A stretch of 26,336 bases of DNA from Candidatus Nitrosymbiomonas sp. (GTDB taxonomy: Bacteria; Sysuimicrobiota; Sysuimicrobiia; Sysuimicrobiales; Humicultoraceae). Of this stretch, positions 15,300-23,008 are shown one piece after another. The notes below the pieces were generated by a model. The model did not search any database, was not told the origin of the DNA, and worked only from the letters and a program-made list of their open reading frames with translations. Positions within the stretch are counted from its first letter, which is position 1. Every line of letters starts with the position of its first letter. A program made the translations under genes and the position numbers. The stretch spans positions 1 through 26,336 of the forward strand of contig DYHL01000002.1 of assembly GCA_020724185.1 (NCBI GenBank), written 5' to 3'.

Positions 15300-15692
15300 T
15301 CACCGCCCCGGGTGCTTCTCCTTGTACTCGACCGGGTGGGTGGAGATAACCTGCGAAGCCGCCAGTATCCCTTCGCCGTCCAGCCGCCCCTCCACGAGCA
15401 CTTCCTTGCCCTCGGCGAATAGATCGGGCAGCGGTCCGCGGAAGCGCACTCTGTAGCGCGTGGTCCCATCGGTAATCGCAAACCGAGACTCGCCATCGGC
15501 CTTGACCACCGATCCCTGCTCAACTTTGCCGGCAATCCTGACCCTGGCAGCGCGCAACTCCGGCCGGAGCGCGAACTCGGTCGTGGTCAGATAGTACACC
15601 ATGGAAGACCGGGCGCCGTGGTAAGCCGCGAACACCAGCCCCAGCACGATGATCGCCGCTCCCACAAACAGCTTGCGCCTCGCTGGGATCAC
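15300..15692 (-). CDS. ccmE: Haem chaperone CcmE
   Basis: 130-aa membrane-anchored haem chaperone that covalently holds haem outside the cytoplasm and passes it to CcmF. An N-terminal helix (KLFVGAAIIVLGLVFAAY) is followed by an OB-fold region. The haem-attachment site is H119 in THPVEY, with Y123 four residues later, matching the family H-x-x-x-Y pattern. This is the histidine type rather than the cysteine variant known in some archaea and deltaproteobacteria. The C-terminal tail is short (seven residues after Y123). GTG at 15692 overlaps the ccmD stop as GTGA. Confidence 0.93.
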   Translation of the reverse strand: MIPARRKLFVGAAIIVLGLVFAAYHGARSSMVYYLTTTEFALRPELRAARVRIAGKVEQGSVVKADGESRFAITDGTTRYRVRFRGPLPDLFAEGKEVLVEGRLDGEGILAASQVISTHPVEYKEKHPGR

Positions 15693-15820
15693 GAGCGTCC
15701 CTGCGGCGTGCCGGCCGCCTCGGAGAGATCGGCGATCAGGCGCTGCCGCGCCACAAGCGTCAGGGCGTACCCCGCGAAGAGCGCGGCGATCACGATGTAG
15801 GCTGCGGCTACGTATCCCAC
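15689..15820 (-). CDS. ccmD: Small haem-exporter accessory protein CcmD
   Basis: 43-aa single-helix protein (GYVAAAYIVIAALFAGYALT, then VARQRLIADL). Position between ccmC and ccmE, one helix, and a short basic/acidic cytoplasmic tail are the marks of CcmD, which helps release holo-CcmE from CcmABC. GTG at 15820 begins two bases after the ccmC stop with GGGGAG about 9 bases upstream. Its TGA overlaps the ccmE start. Sequence conservation in this family is weak, so the name rests mostly on synteny. Confidence 0.82.
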   Translation of the reverse strand: MGYVAAAYIVIAALFAGYALTLVARQRLIADLSEAAGTPQGRS

Positions 15821-15822
15821 TG

Positions 15823-16482
15823 TTACGCGCTCCCCTCGAGGGTCTCTGCCAGCGCGTCCAGGGTCCGTTCCTGGCGCACGCGCAGGAGGAGGAGCCCCGC
15901 GAACACCAGCATGAACGCCACCAGGTTGATCACGAGGGGAATCAGCATGCTGGGAGGCAGCGCCGGCCCCTGCGGACGGAAGACCGTCGGTTGTGGATGA
16001 AGCGTGCGCAGGAGGATGGCCGACCAATGGATGATGGGAATGTCCAGCACCCCCACGATTCCAATGATCGCCGCGGCCCGCGCGCCGCGGGCGCCGGGCG
16101 CCCACGCGCGTACCATCAGATACCCGATGTAGATGAACCAGAGGATCAGGGTGGTGGTCAGGCGCGCGTCCCAGGTCCACCAGGCGCCCCAGACCGCCTT
16201 GCCCCAGATGGCGCCCGAGAGGAGTGTCATGGAGATGAACAGCACCCCCAGTTCGGCCGATGAGCGGGCCAGGCGGTCCCATCGGGGGTCGCGCCGCCAC
16301 AAGTACAGCACGCTGCCGGCGAACACCACCAACAGCGCGACGTAAGCGGTCACCACGCTGGGCACGTGCAGGTACATGATGCGCTGCGGCGCGCCTTGAA
16401 ACAGCTCGGTGGGCGCCGCCAGCAGCGCCCAGGCGACGCCCACAAGCATCAGTGCGCTTCCGAGGAACAGCAGCACCCTCAC
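15823..16482 (-). CDS. ccmC: Haem-handling membrane protein CcmC
   Basis: 219-aa six-helix protein that, with CcmA/B/D, loads haem onto CcmE. The WWD motif reads WGAWWTWD at 98-105. Flanking haem-ligating histidines are H39 (MYLHVPSV) and H152 (IPIIHWSAILL). The cytoplasmic C-terminal tail is acidic. Length agrees with the family (about 220-250). GTG at 16482 has GGGGGAG about 8 bases upstream. Its stop is two bases before ccmD. Single-gene CcsA proteins share the WWD motif but have a different length and context; ccmB upstream and ccmD downstream settle the assignment. Confidence 0.95.
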   Translation of the reverse strand: MRVLLFLGSALMLVGVAWALLAAPTELFQGAPQRIMYLHVPSVVTAYVALLVVFAGSVLYLWRRDPRWDRLARSSAELGVLFISMTLLSGAIWGKAVWGAWWTWDARLTTTLILWFIYIGYLMVRAWAPGARGARAAAIIGIVGVLDIPIIHWSAILLRTLHPQPTVFRPQGPALPPSMLIPLVINLVAFMLVFAGLLLLRVRQERTLDALAETLEGSA

Positions 16483-16509
16483 CCGTATGCTCCCCCGGCG
16501 ATTAGCCGA

Positions 16510-17157
16510 TCATTCTTCAACGACGTACTCAAACAGCAGGAAACTGGCCGTAACGAAAATGATATCAAAAACAAGCAGTAGCTGCAATTGCGCGCCGATC
16601 GCCCAAACCGGCAACCCATCGAGAATTCCGGTCGTGGCGCCCACCGCGGCTATCACGAGTGGAAGCACGACCGGGAGCATCAGTATCGGCAGGAGCGCCT
16701 CCCGCAGGCGAGCCTGCACGATCAACCCGCCGAACAGGGTGCCCACGGCGGCCAGTCCGATCCCGCCCAGCAGCATGGGCAAGGCCAACGCGGGCAGCCG
16801 GGTCCAGATCGTTTCCGTGAACAACGCGCCGAAGAGCGGCAGGGAGATCACCTGGACAACCACCAGCCCCAGCCAGTTGGTGAGTGCCTTGGCCGCGAAG
16901 ATCAGCCCGCGGTCAAGCGGGGCCAGCAGGAGCGCCGTCAGGTGGTCGCGCTCCAGGGCAAACGTGCGCGTGAACCCCAGCGTCGCGCCAAACGCGTAGG
17001 TCACCCACATGGCCGCAGGAGCAGCCTCGGGACCCGACCTCGTGGCGCCGAGCACGATGGCCAGCAGCAGCGCGAGCAGGCCCATGGCCGAGACGATCTC
17101 CCGGCCGCGCCACTCCAGGCGCAGGTCCTTGCCCACCAGCAGGCGCACGACCCTCAT
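16510..17157 (-). CDS. ccmB: Haem ABC transporter permease CcmB
   Basis: 215-aa permease with about six hydrophobic helices, the membrane partner of the CcmA ATPase. Family features include a basic cytoplasmic N-terminus (LLVGKDLRLEWRGRE), the segment FALERDHLTALLLAPLDRG, which is typical of CcmB, and a last helix ending FEYVVEE. ATG at 17157 overlaps the ccmA stop as ATGA, so the two subunits are translationally coupled. A longer open frame to 17310 is only overlap with ccmA. Length matches the family (about 215-225). Confidence 0.93.
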   Translation of the reverse strand: MRVVRLLVGKDLRLEWRGREIVSAMGLLALLLAIVLGATRSGPEAAPAAMWVTYAFGATLGFTRTFALERDHLTALLLAPLDRGLIFAAKALTNWLGLVVVQVISLPLFGALFTETIWTRLPALALPMLLGGIGLAAVGTLFGGLIVQARLREALLPILMLPVVLPLVIAAVGATTGILDGLPVWAIGAQLQLLLVFDIIFVTASFLLFEYVVEE

Positions 17158-17867
17158 CGCCGTCCCTCGCGGAACCAGTCCGCCAGGAGGGCCGCGTCCA
17201 GCCCTGCCGCAGGCATGATCTCGGTGAGCCGTCCGTCCAGCATCACGGTGACGTCCGCGGCCAGCGCCCCGGCTCCGGAGGGGTCGTGCGTCGTCAGAAT
17301 CACCGTGCACCCGCGCGAAGCGCAGGCGCGCAGCGTGGAGGTCAGGCGGCCGGATGCGCCCACGTCGAGCCCTGTGTACGGCTCGTCCAGAATGAGCAGA
17401 TCAGGCTCGTGCAGTAGCGCTCGCGCCAGGTTCACCTGCTGGCGCTGCCCGCGCGAGAGCACGCGTACCCGGCGGAGGGCAAGCGGCCGCAGCGCGTGCT
17501 CGTCCAGGGCGGATTCAACCCTGCTCGGCGCCAGGCCGTACAGCCCCCCAAAGAACCTCAAGTTCTCCTCCACGGTCAACGCATCGTAGAGGAGCGACTC
17601 GTGCGGAACCAGTCCGATTCGCCGCCTGATCTCCGGTAGTGGCGCCGACGGCTCGCCGAACCACACCACGCCTCCGCGGGTCGGCGAAGACAGGGTAGCG
17701 ATCAGTCGGAGCAGCGTGGTCTTGCCCGAACCGTTGGCGCCCAGGATCGCCAGCGTCTCGCCGGTGCGGACGCGCAGGTCCACGCCCCGCAGCACGGGCC
17801 GGTGGTCGAAGGACTTCACCAGCCCGCGCGCCTCCACCGCCCACTGGTCCACGGCGCCGACGCTCAC
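17154..17867 (-). CDS. ccmA: Haem ABC transporter ATPase CcmA
   Basis: 237-aa cytoplasmic ATPase that powers release of haem-loaded CcmE from CcmC/D. Walker A is GANGSGKTT at 43-51, the signature is LSRGQRQQ at 137-144, Walker B is LLILDEP at 157-163, and the switch histidine lies in LTTHD. LSRGQ in place of LSxGQ with Ser-Gly is usual for CcmA. GTG at 17867 overlaps the stop of the BshC-like gene as GTGA, so the ccm block is translationally joined to a thiol-biosynthesis-like gene. Confidence 0.94.
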   Translation of the reverse strand: MSVGAVDQWAVEARGLVKSFDHRPVLRGVDLRVRTGETLAILGANGSGKTTLLRLIATLSSPTRGGVVWFGEPSAPLPEIRRRIGLVPHESLLYDALTVEENLRFFGGLYGLAPSRVESALDEHALRPLALRRVRVLSRGQRQQVNLARALLHEPDLLILDEPYTGLDVGASGRLTSTLRACASRGCTVILTTHDPSGAGALAADVTVMLDGRLTEIMPAAGLDAALLADWFREGRR

Positions 17868-19456
17868 TTGTGCGCCTCGTGTACCCGGGCGCCGCCACCC
17901 AGTTGGTCCACTAGCTCCTCCACCGCCTCAACGGGAAAGAAAAGGAAGGGATAGCCGCGGTAGGCCGTCACCTCGGCCTCCTGCTCGCGCCGGTCGTGCT
18001 GGCGGAGCGCCTCCTGTGCCTCTACAAGGCGGTCGGCAACGGCATCCTGCATGAGAAGATTGAGTTCGCGGATGCGCTGGGTGGCCGCCCTGCGCTCCAG
18101 CCGCGTCAGGTCTGCGGCGTTCTCAAGGCGACCGATCAGCGCCCACTTCTCGGCCACCAGCGCGGCGTGCGGCCCACTTCCGGAGGGCAAGAAACGGTCC
18201 GGGTTGTGCTGGAGGTCCAGCAGCAGGCGCTGCAGCCGGTGGCGCTCGTCCTGTGAGGGCGCGCCCGCGGGAAACGGCAGGTGGAGGGTCGCCGTGACCG
18301 TGGCGTAGGCCGGAGGACGCACCCCGTAGAAAGCTTCGATGACGGCGTCGGTAGCGCGATCGTAGCGCCCGCCGCTGATCCCGTGAATGAACAGGTCAGA
18401 GATGACCAGGCGGGCGAACGCGGTCAGCGCAAGCGCGCGGGGCCGAATCCCCATGGCCGCGAACGCCGGATCATCGGGATCACGGGGAACCGGACCCGCA
18501 TCAGAGCCGCCGGCGTGGAACCTGCTGCCGCCGGCGCCGACGAACAGCGCCTGCCTCTGCCCGCCGTCCACCAGCCAGAATGGCAGCTCGATCTGCCCCG
18601 GCCCCACCGTCAGGTCGGGAAACGGCTGGGCGCCGGTGCGGATGCCGTAGTGCGCGCGGTAGGCGGCCAGCGTCGCGTTGTGCACTGCCGCAAACCTATC
18701 GGCATGGTGCGCGATGGAAAGCACGAAGCAGCGGAACGCCCGGGTGCGGGCAAGCCACGAAACCGGCAGGTCAAGGTAGGGACGCGGCCCTTCCAGCGCG
18801 CGGCGCGTCGCGGTCATGGCCCCTGCGAGCCCCAGGCGAGAGGGCTGGGCCGGCAGGAGGCGCGCCCGGCTCCATCCCAGGGCCAGAGCAGGGCCGCCGG
18901 CCGTGTGCAGGCCTGCCTCTATGGCTCCCAGAAACGCCTGCCACTGCTCGGAATCGGGCGCTGGAAGCGCCTCCACCGGTACCTCAGGCCCGGCGCGCGA
19001 GAGCACGATCCGCTCACGGCGGAGCAGGCCGTCGGCCCGGGGCACCTCCGCGGCGATCTCCTCAACCGCGTCGCTGTCCACAATCAGGTCGAGCCCCACG
19101 CCCCCGGGCGGCACGATGCGCGCCAGGGCCAGGTACTTGATCCAGATGCCCGGATGCGCCAGTACGGGCTGGTGGCCGGTGCAAATCACCTGCTCTGTGC
19201 CGTAGTCGGGCGCCTCCAACCCCAGCTCACGGGTGTAGACCGAGGCCAAGGCCAGCGCCTCGCGGCGGGCCGTGCGGCGGAGCTCGCCCAGGGAGAGACC
19301 GCCCACCTGGACGGTCGCGGCGTCAAGCGCCAGCCGGTTGGCCCTTCCCAACTCCGGCCACGAGCCGTAGGCAGGGACTCCCACGGCCACAGGGGAGGTG
19401 GTTGGGATCTCCAGTTCAAGCTCGGGCCAGCAGGGCGGCCCCACGACCTCGGCCAT
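17864..19456 (-). CDS. BshC-like protein (putative thiol-biosynthesis partner, distant)
   Basis: 530-aa soluble protein. N-terminal landmarks are ICTGHQPVLAHPGIWIKY at 91-108 (BshC proteins have a TGQQ-type glycine/glutamine segment at a similar place) and LIVDSDAVEEIA. The middle has ARLVISDLFIHGISGGRYD, and the C-terminal part (about 430-500) is a long charged helical region, likely a coiled coil as in BshC. BshC adds cysteine to glucosaminyl-malate in the last step of bacillithiol synthesis. The match is distant, but length, architecture and the adjacent BshB1-like deacetylase support it. ATG at 19456 shares a base with the previous stop (TGATG). A TTG six codons earlier is possible. It could instead be an uncharacterised relative with another substrate. 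Confidence 0.55.
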   Translation of the reverse strand: MAEVVGPPCWPELELEIPTTSPVAVGVPAYGSWPELGRANRLALDAATVQVGGLSLGELRRTARREALALASVYTRELGLEAPDYGTEQVICTGHQPVLAHPGIWIKYLALARIVPPGGVGLDLIVDSDAVEEIAAEVPRADGLLRRERIVLSRAGPEVPVEALPAPDSEQWQAFLGAIEAGLHTAGGPALALGWSRARLLPAQPSRLGLAGAMTATRRALEGPRPYLDLPVSWLARTRAFRCFVLSIAHHADRFAAVHNATLAAYRAHYGIRTGAQPFPDLTVGPGQIELPFWLVDGGQRQALFVGAGGSRFHAGGSDAGPVPRDPDDPAFAAMGIRPRALALTAFARLVISDLFIHGISGGRYDRATDAVIEAFYGVRPPAYATVTATLHLPFPAGAPSQDERHRLQRLLLDLQHNPDRFLPSGSGPHAALVAEKWALIGRLENAADLTRLERRAATQRIRELNLLMQDAVADRLVEAQEALRQHDRREQEAEVTAYRGYPFLFFPVEAVEELVDQLGGGARVHEAHK

Positions 19457-20139
19457 CAGATCAAGCCGTCCCAACGGGCTATCCCTATCTCCTCGCGGCA
19501 GACGAACGCCTCGCCGTACCGCCGGTGTATCAGGCGACCCCAGTAGGCGCTGGTCTCTCTTATAGCGTCGAGGAGCGCGGCGTTTCCCCGCTCGTCGCCG
19601 AACTGCGAGGCGTAGGCCGCTATCGCCGCCATCTTGGTCTCGATGTGATCGGAGATGTCCACGATGAACGACGGTTTCACGTGGAGCCGGTAGTGAGTGC
19701 TGAAGAAATGGAAAACGCGGTCAGGGTAGTGCGGCTCGCCCTGCATCGAGGTCCGCGTCAGCTTGGCGGTGAAACGGGCGGCCTCAGCCAGCGCGCAGGC
19801 CGCGACGTGATCGGGATGCGCGTCCACCCAGTACGGGACGAAGAGAACGTCGGGGCGCACCTGCCGAATCACCTCTGCCACCTGAAGCCGCGCCTCGATC
19901 GTGTCTTGGAGAAACCGGTTGGGCAGGCGAAGGGTCAATCGGCGCCGGACGCCCAGCAGGCGTGAGGCCTCGTCTGTCTCCGCGGCCCGCCGTTCGGGCG
20001 ATCCAATCGGGGTGGGCTCGCCATCGGTCAGGTCGCAGACGACGACCTCGTGCCCCTGTGCGCGCAGCAGGCAGACCGTGCCGCCCATCGCGATCTCAAC
20101 ATCGTCCGGGTGGGGACCTATGGCTAGGACAACGGCCAA
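19456..20139 (-). CDS. BshB1-like PIG-L family N-acetylglucosaminyl deacetylase
   Basis: 227-aa zinc-dependent deacetylase of the LmbE/PIG-L family. Zinc and catalytic motifs are AIGPHPDDVEIAMGG (HPDD at 9-13) and DAHPDHVAA (H108, D110, H111). CDLTDGEPTPIGSPERRAAE and SFIVDISDHIETKMAAI closely resemble BshB1, which deacetylates GlcNAc-malate in bacillithiol synthesis. MshB or other PIG-L enzymes are the alternatives. The start is TTG at 20139 with GAGG about 7 bases upstream; no in-frame ATG or GTG precedes HPDD closely. It overlaps the glycosyltransferase end by 16 bases, and its stop overlaps the BshC-like start. Acts in the cytoplasm. Confidence 0.85.
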   Translation of the reverse strand: MAVVLAIGPHPDDVEIAMGGTVCLLRAQGHEVVVCDLTDGEPTPIGSPERRAAETDEASRLLGVRRRLTLRLPNRFLQDTIEARLQVAEVIRQVRPDVLFVPYWVDAHPDHVAACALAEAARFTAKLTRTSMQGEPHYPDRVFHFFSTHYRLHVKPSFIVDISDHIETKMAAIAAYASQFGDERGNAALLDAIRETSAYWGRLIHRRYGEAFVCREEIGIARWDGLI

Positions 20140-20831
20140 CGCTGCACCTCTTCGCGAAGCACCTCTTCGTAGTATTGCCGCCTGGCGTCCACGTCGTCCA
20201 GCCCGCCCCAGAAGCGACGCTCGGGGTTCTTGTAGATGCGCGGGACCGGGAGCTCGCAGACCCGCAGCCGGTGGTGCGCCGCCTGGATCCACACCTGCAG
20301 CGGTAGGCCGTAGGAGGGCTCGGTCAGCGTCATGCGGCGGAGCGCGCCGGCGCGGTAGGCCTTGAAGCCGCAGAACGCGTCGGTGATCGCGTACCCGGTG
20401 AGCACCCGCAGGCGGGCCGTGATCTCCTCGTTGAGCTGGCGCCGGTCGGCCGGAGGATCGTCGCCGCCGATCCTCGGGTCCAGGTACCGGCTTCCGGAAA
20501 CGATGTCGGCGTCCTCCAGCGCGGCCACGAACTGAGGTATCTGCCGGGGCTCGTGCTGCTCGTCGCAGTCGAGCGTGACCACGGCGTCGTACCCGTGGGC
20601 CAGGGAATACGCAAACCCATCAATCAGTGATTGGCCGTAACCCTCGTTATGCGCGTGGGTTATGACGGTGATGTCGGGGTAGGACCGCAGCACCTCGGGG
20701 GACCGATCGGTCGAGCCGTCGTCCACGACGAGCACGGATGAGCCCTGAGCCCACCGCCGCACCTCGTCGAGTACACGGGCGAGCGTCGGCTCCTCGTTGA
20801 AAAGCGGTAGAACTGCAACTGTTCGGCGCAT
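20124..20831 (-). CDS. GT2 family glycosyltransferase (dolichyl/polyprenyl-phosphate mannosyltransferase-like)
   Basis: 235-aa inverting glycosyltransferase with a GT-A fold. Nucleotide-sugar motifs are VAVLPLFNEEPTL, VVDDGSTD at 35-42, and the metal-binding DCD at 88-90 (TLDCDEQHEP). The later FCGFKAYRAGAL matches the DPM1-like subgroup, in which DAFCGFK-type segments are common. There is no C-terminal membrane domain. It likely moves a sugar from a nucleotide donor to a lipid phosphate or similar acceptor. It is not a BshA (a GT4 enzyme), despite adjoining the BshB1-like gene. ATG at 20831 is six bases after the HD-gene stop with no strong ribosome site. Confidence 0.85.
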   Translation of the reverse strand: MRRTVAVLPLFNEEPTLARVLDEVRRWAQGSSVLVVDDGSTDRSPEVLRSYPDITVITHAHNEGYGQSLIDGFAYSLAHGYDAVVTLDCDEQHEPRQIPQFVAALEDADIVSGSRYLDPRIGGDDPPADRRQLNEEITARLRVLTGYAITDAFCGFKAYRAGALRRMTLTEPSYGLPLQVWIQAAHHRLRVCELPVPRIYKNPERRFWGGLDDVDARRQYYEEVLREEVQRWPLS

Positions 20832-20837
20832 GCACGG

Positions 20838-21524
20838 CTACAGCAGCTTGACCCCGTTTATCTGTAACTTGAAGCCGCACCCCAGAAATTCCGCGGCGCG
20901 CCGGCACATCAGCATCCGGTCCAGGAAGATCTCAAAGTACTCCATGACCTGCGACATCGTGGTGTCAATCGTCAGCTCCAGGGTGATGGTCTTGCTCTTC
21001 TCGTCCACCCGCAGGAACGAGTGCTCCGCGGCGTAGTTGACACGGTCGTGGATGTCAAAGGTCTTGGGTTCGGGGTTGCGCACGCGCGAGCGATGGACGT
21101 CGGACTTGTCGGCCAGGATAACCGCGGCGCCAACGGCGCTGACCACGTCCCCGTGCCGTTCTTCATGGTTGCCTATGGCGCCCATGACGATGGCCCGCTC
21201 CTCGGGCGGCATCTGCAAGCGCGCCAGGATGCGGTCGGCCAGCATGGCAGAGGCCTGCTCGTGGTTCGTGCGGCTCACCAGGTTGCCGAGGTCGTGCAGA
21301 TAGGCCGCGATCGCCCCCAGCTCGACGGTTCTTGCGTCATGCCCCAGCCTGCGCAGGACGTTGACCGCGATGTTCGCGCTCAGGCTGGCGTGGCGCACCC
21401 CGTGCTCGGTGTACCCGATGACCCCGGTGTACTCGTTGGCCTTCGTGATGAAGGCCTCGACTTCGGGATCGCGCCTGACATCTTCCTGGGTCGGCGTGCC
21501 GATGGGGCGCTGCTCCGTGGTCAC
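20838..21524 (-). CDS. HD-domain phosphohydrolase
   Basis: 228-aa predicted metal-dependent phosphohydrolase. HD-superfamily ligands are visible: H45 (HGVRHASL), the HD pair H77/D78 (AAYLHDLGN), a further His in GNHEERHG, and an Asp in ILADKSD. The spacing resembles small HD proteins of unknown substrate. The C-terminal 60 residues (DRVNYAAEHSFLRVDE and onward) are an added domain with an alternating hydrophobic pattern. GTG at 21524 overlaps the yajC stop as GTGA. The substrate (a nucleotide or cyclic dinucleotide, for example) cannot be told. Confidence 0.85.
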   Translation of the reverse strand: MTTEQRPIGTPTQEDVRRDPEVEAFITKANEYTGVIGYTEHGVRHASLSANIAVNVLRRLGHDARTVELGAIAAYLHDLGNLVSRTNHEQASAMLADRILARLQMPPEERAIVMGAIGNHEERHGDVVSAVGAAVILADKSDVHRSRVRNPEPKTFDIHDRVNYAAEHSFLRVDEKSKTITLELTIDTTMSQVMEYFEIFLDRMLMCRRAAEFLGCGFKLQINGVKLL

Positions 21525-21814
21525 TCCTCTCCCTTCGGCTCAGCCTTGGAGCGGACGTAGCTCACGGCCCCGCGGTCGGCCTTGACCCTAACGTTAGGCG
21601 CCAGGTCCAGGTTCAGGACGTCTTCCTTGATCTCGGCGATGGTGGCGTGGATTCCCCCGATGGTCACCACCCGATCGCCGCGCCGAAGGCCGTCGAGCAT
21701 CTCCTTGCGCTTGCGCGCCTGGGCCCTCTGGGGGCGGATCATCAACAGGTAGAAGACCACGAAGATCAGAACCCACAGAACGATCACCGCAACCTGCGAC
21801 TGCTGTTGGGGCAT
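21521..21814 (-). CDS. yajC: Preprotein translocase accessory subunit YajC
   Basis: 97-aa single-helix protein of the SecDF-YajC complex. An N-terminal helix (VAVIVLWVLIFVVFYLLMI) is followed by RPQRAQARKRKEML, the hallmark basic segment, then GDRVVTIGGIHATIAEI, a typical YajC core. ATG at 21814 has GGAGGG seven bases upstream; a TTG two codons earlier is less likely. It follows tgt, which is a widespread arrangement, but secD and secF do not come next here; an HD-domain gene does, joined by a GTGA overlap. Confidence 0.94.
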   Translation of the reverse strand: MPQQQSQVAVIVLWVLIFVVFYLLMIRPQRAQARKRKEMLDGLRRGDRVVTIGGIHATIAEIKEDVLNLDLAPNVRVKADRGAVSYVRSKAEPKGEE

Positions 21815-21881
21815 CGGCAAACCCTCCTACTTGATTAGAGCCGGGAAACGGTTTCTACGATCCGGGCACGTCTCCTCTAAC

Positions 21882-22994
21882 TTACCATCGCGAGGCATAC
21901 CTCGCCAGTACCCTTGACATCCAGTGCTCGTACCGGTCATCGCGCAGCGCCGAGCGTGCCTCCTGGAGCAGCGTGCCCATGAAGGCCAGGTTGTGGTAGG
22001 TCGCCAGGCGGGGCCCCAGCATCTCGTCGGCGGCGAAAAGGTGCCGCAGGTAGGCGCGCGTGGTCCGCGCGCAGACACGGCAGGCGCAGTCCGGGTCCGG
22101 CGGCGAGAGGTCATCCCGAAACCGGGCGTTCCTGAGGTTGATCCTGCCGGACCGCGTCAGGAGGACACCGGTCCGGGCCACCCGTGTCGGCAGCGCGCAG
22201 TCGAAGAGGTCTATCCCGCGGGCGATGGCCTCCAGCAGGCCTGGCGCGTCTCCAAGACCCATGACGTACCGCGGCCGCTCTGGCGGCAGCTCGGCGACGA
22301 CGGCCGCGATCGCATCCTGCATGACCTCGCGGGGCTCGCCCACCGAGAACCCTCCCAGCGCGTAGCCCGGGAACTCTAATGCTACGGTCCGCCGCGCGGC
22401 CTCGGCGCGAAGTGCGGGATCGAACCCCCCCTGCACTATCCCGAAGAGGGCTCCGGTACCGCTCCTGGCGTGGTGCTCGCGGGAACGCACGGCCCAGCGC
22501 AGCGTCTGCTCAAGCGCCGCCCGATCCTCGCCGGGATCGTGCGGGTAACCCAGGCAGACGTCCAGCGGCATGACGATGTCGGAACCCAGTTGCCGCTGGA
22601 TATCCACCACGCCCTCGGGCGTAAACCGGTGCAGGCTGCCATCTATCGGCGACCGGAAGGCGACGCCTTCATCGTCTACAGTTCGCGTCTTCGCCAGACT
22701 GTGAACCTGGTACCCGCCGCTGTCGGTGAGGATTGGCCCTGACCATCCCATGAACGCGTGCAGCCCCCCTGCGCGCGCGATGATCTCAGGGCCGGGCCGC
22801 AGGTAGAGATGGAACGCGTTGGCCAGGATCATCTGCGCGCCCGTCTCCGCAACCTCTTCGGGGGTCAGCGCCCGGACGGTCGCGTTGGTGCCCACCGGCA
22901 TGAACGCCGGGGTCTCAACCTCACCGCGGAGAGTACGAAGACAGCCGGCACGCGCGGCGATGCGCGGCGCCTGGTGCACGACCTCAAAGTCCAT
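21882..22994 (-). CDS. tgt: Queuine tRNA-ribosyltransferase (tRNA-guanine transglycosylase)
   Basis: 370-aa enzyme that exchanges guanine-34 for preQ1 in GUN-anticodon tRNAs. Motifs include TPAFMPVGTNATVRAL, DSGGYQVHSL with catalytic D91, QGGFDPALR, GGFSVGEP, and FDCALPTRVARTG with the nucleophilic Asp. The zinc site is CACRVCARTTRAYLRHL (three Cys plus His). Length matches the family (about 370-380). ATG at 22994 is 14 bases after the dehydrogenase stop with no strong ribosome site. An open frame to 23204 overlaps that gene and is rejected as an extension. The 67-base gap to yajC holds no recognised element. Confidence 0.95.
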   Translation of the reverse strand: MDFEVVHQAPRIAARAGCLRTLRGEVETPAFMPVGTNATVRALTPEEVAETGAQMILANAFHLYLRPGPEIIARAGGLHAFMGWSGPILTDSGGYQVHSLAKTRTVDDEGVAFRSPIDGSLHRFTPEGVVDIQRQLGSDIVMPLDVCLGYPHDPGEDRAALEQTLRWAVRSREHHARSGTGALFGIVQGGFDPALRAEAARRTVALEFPGYALGGFSVGEPREVMQDAIAAVVAELPPERPRYVMGLGDAPGLLEAIARGIDLFDCALPTRVARTGVLLTRSGRINLRNARFRDDLSPPDPDCACRVCARTTRAYLRHLFAADEMLGPRLATYHNLAFMGTLLQEARSALRDDRYEHWMSRVLARYASRW

Positions 22995-23008
22995 TGCGGT
23001 AGGTGTGG

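Noticed and set aside
20124..20831. Glycosyltransferase as BshA completing a bacillithiol operon
   Set aside because: The motifs are of the GT2/DPM type with DCD, whereas BshA is a GT4 enzyme with a different fold.
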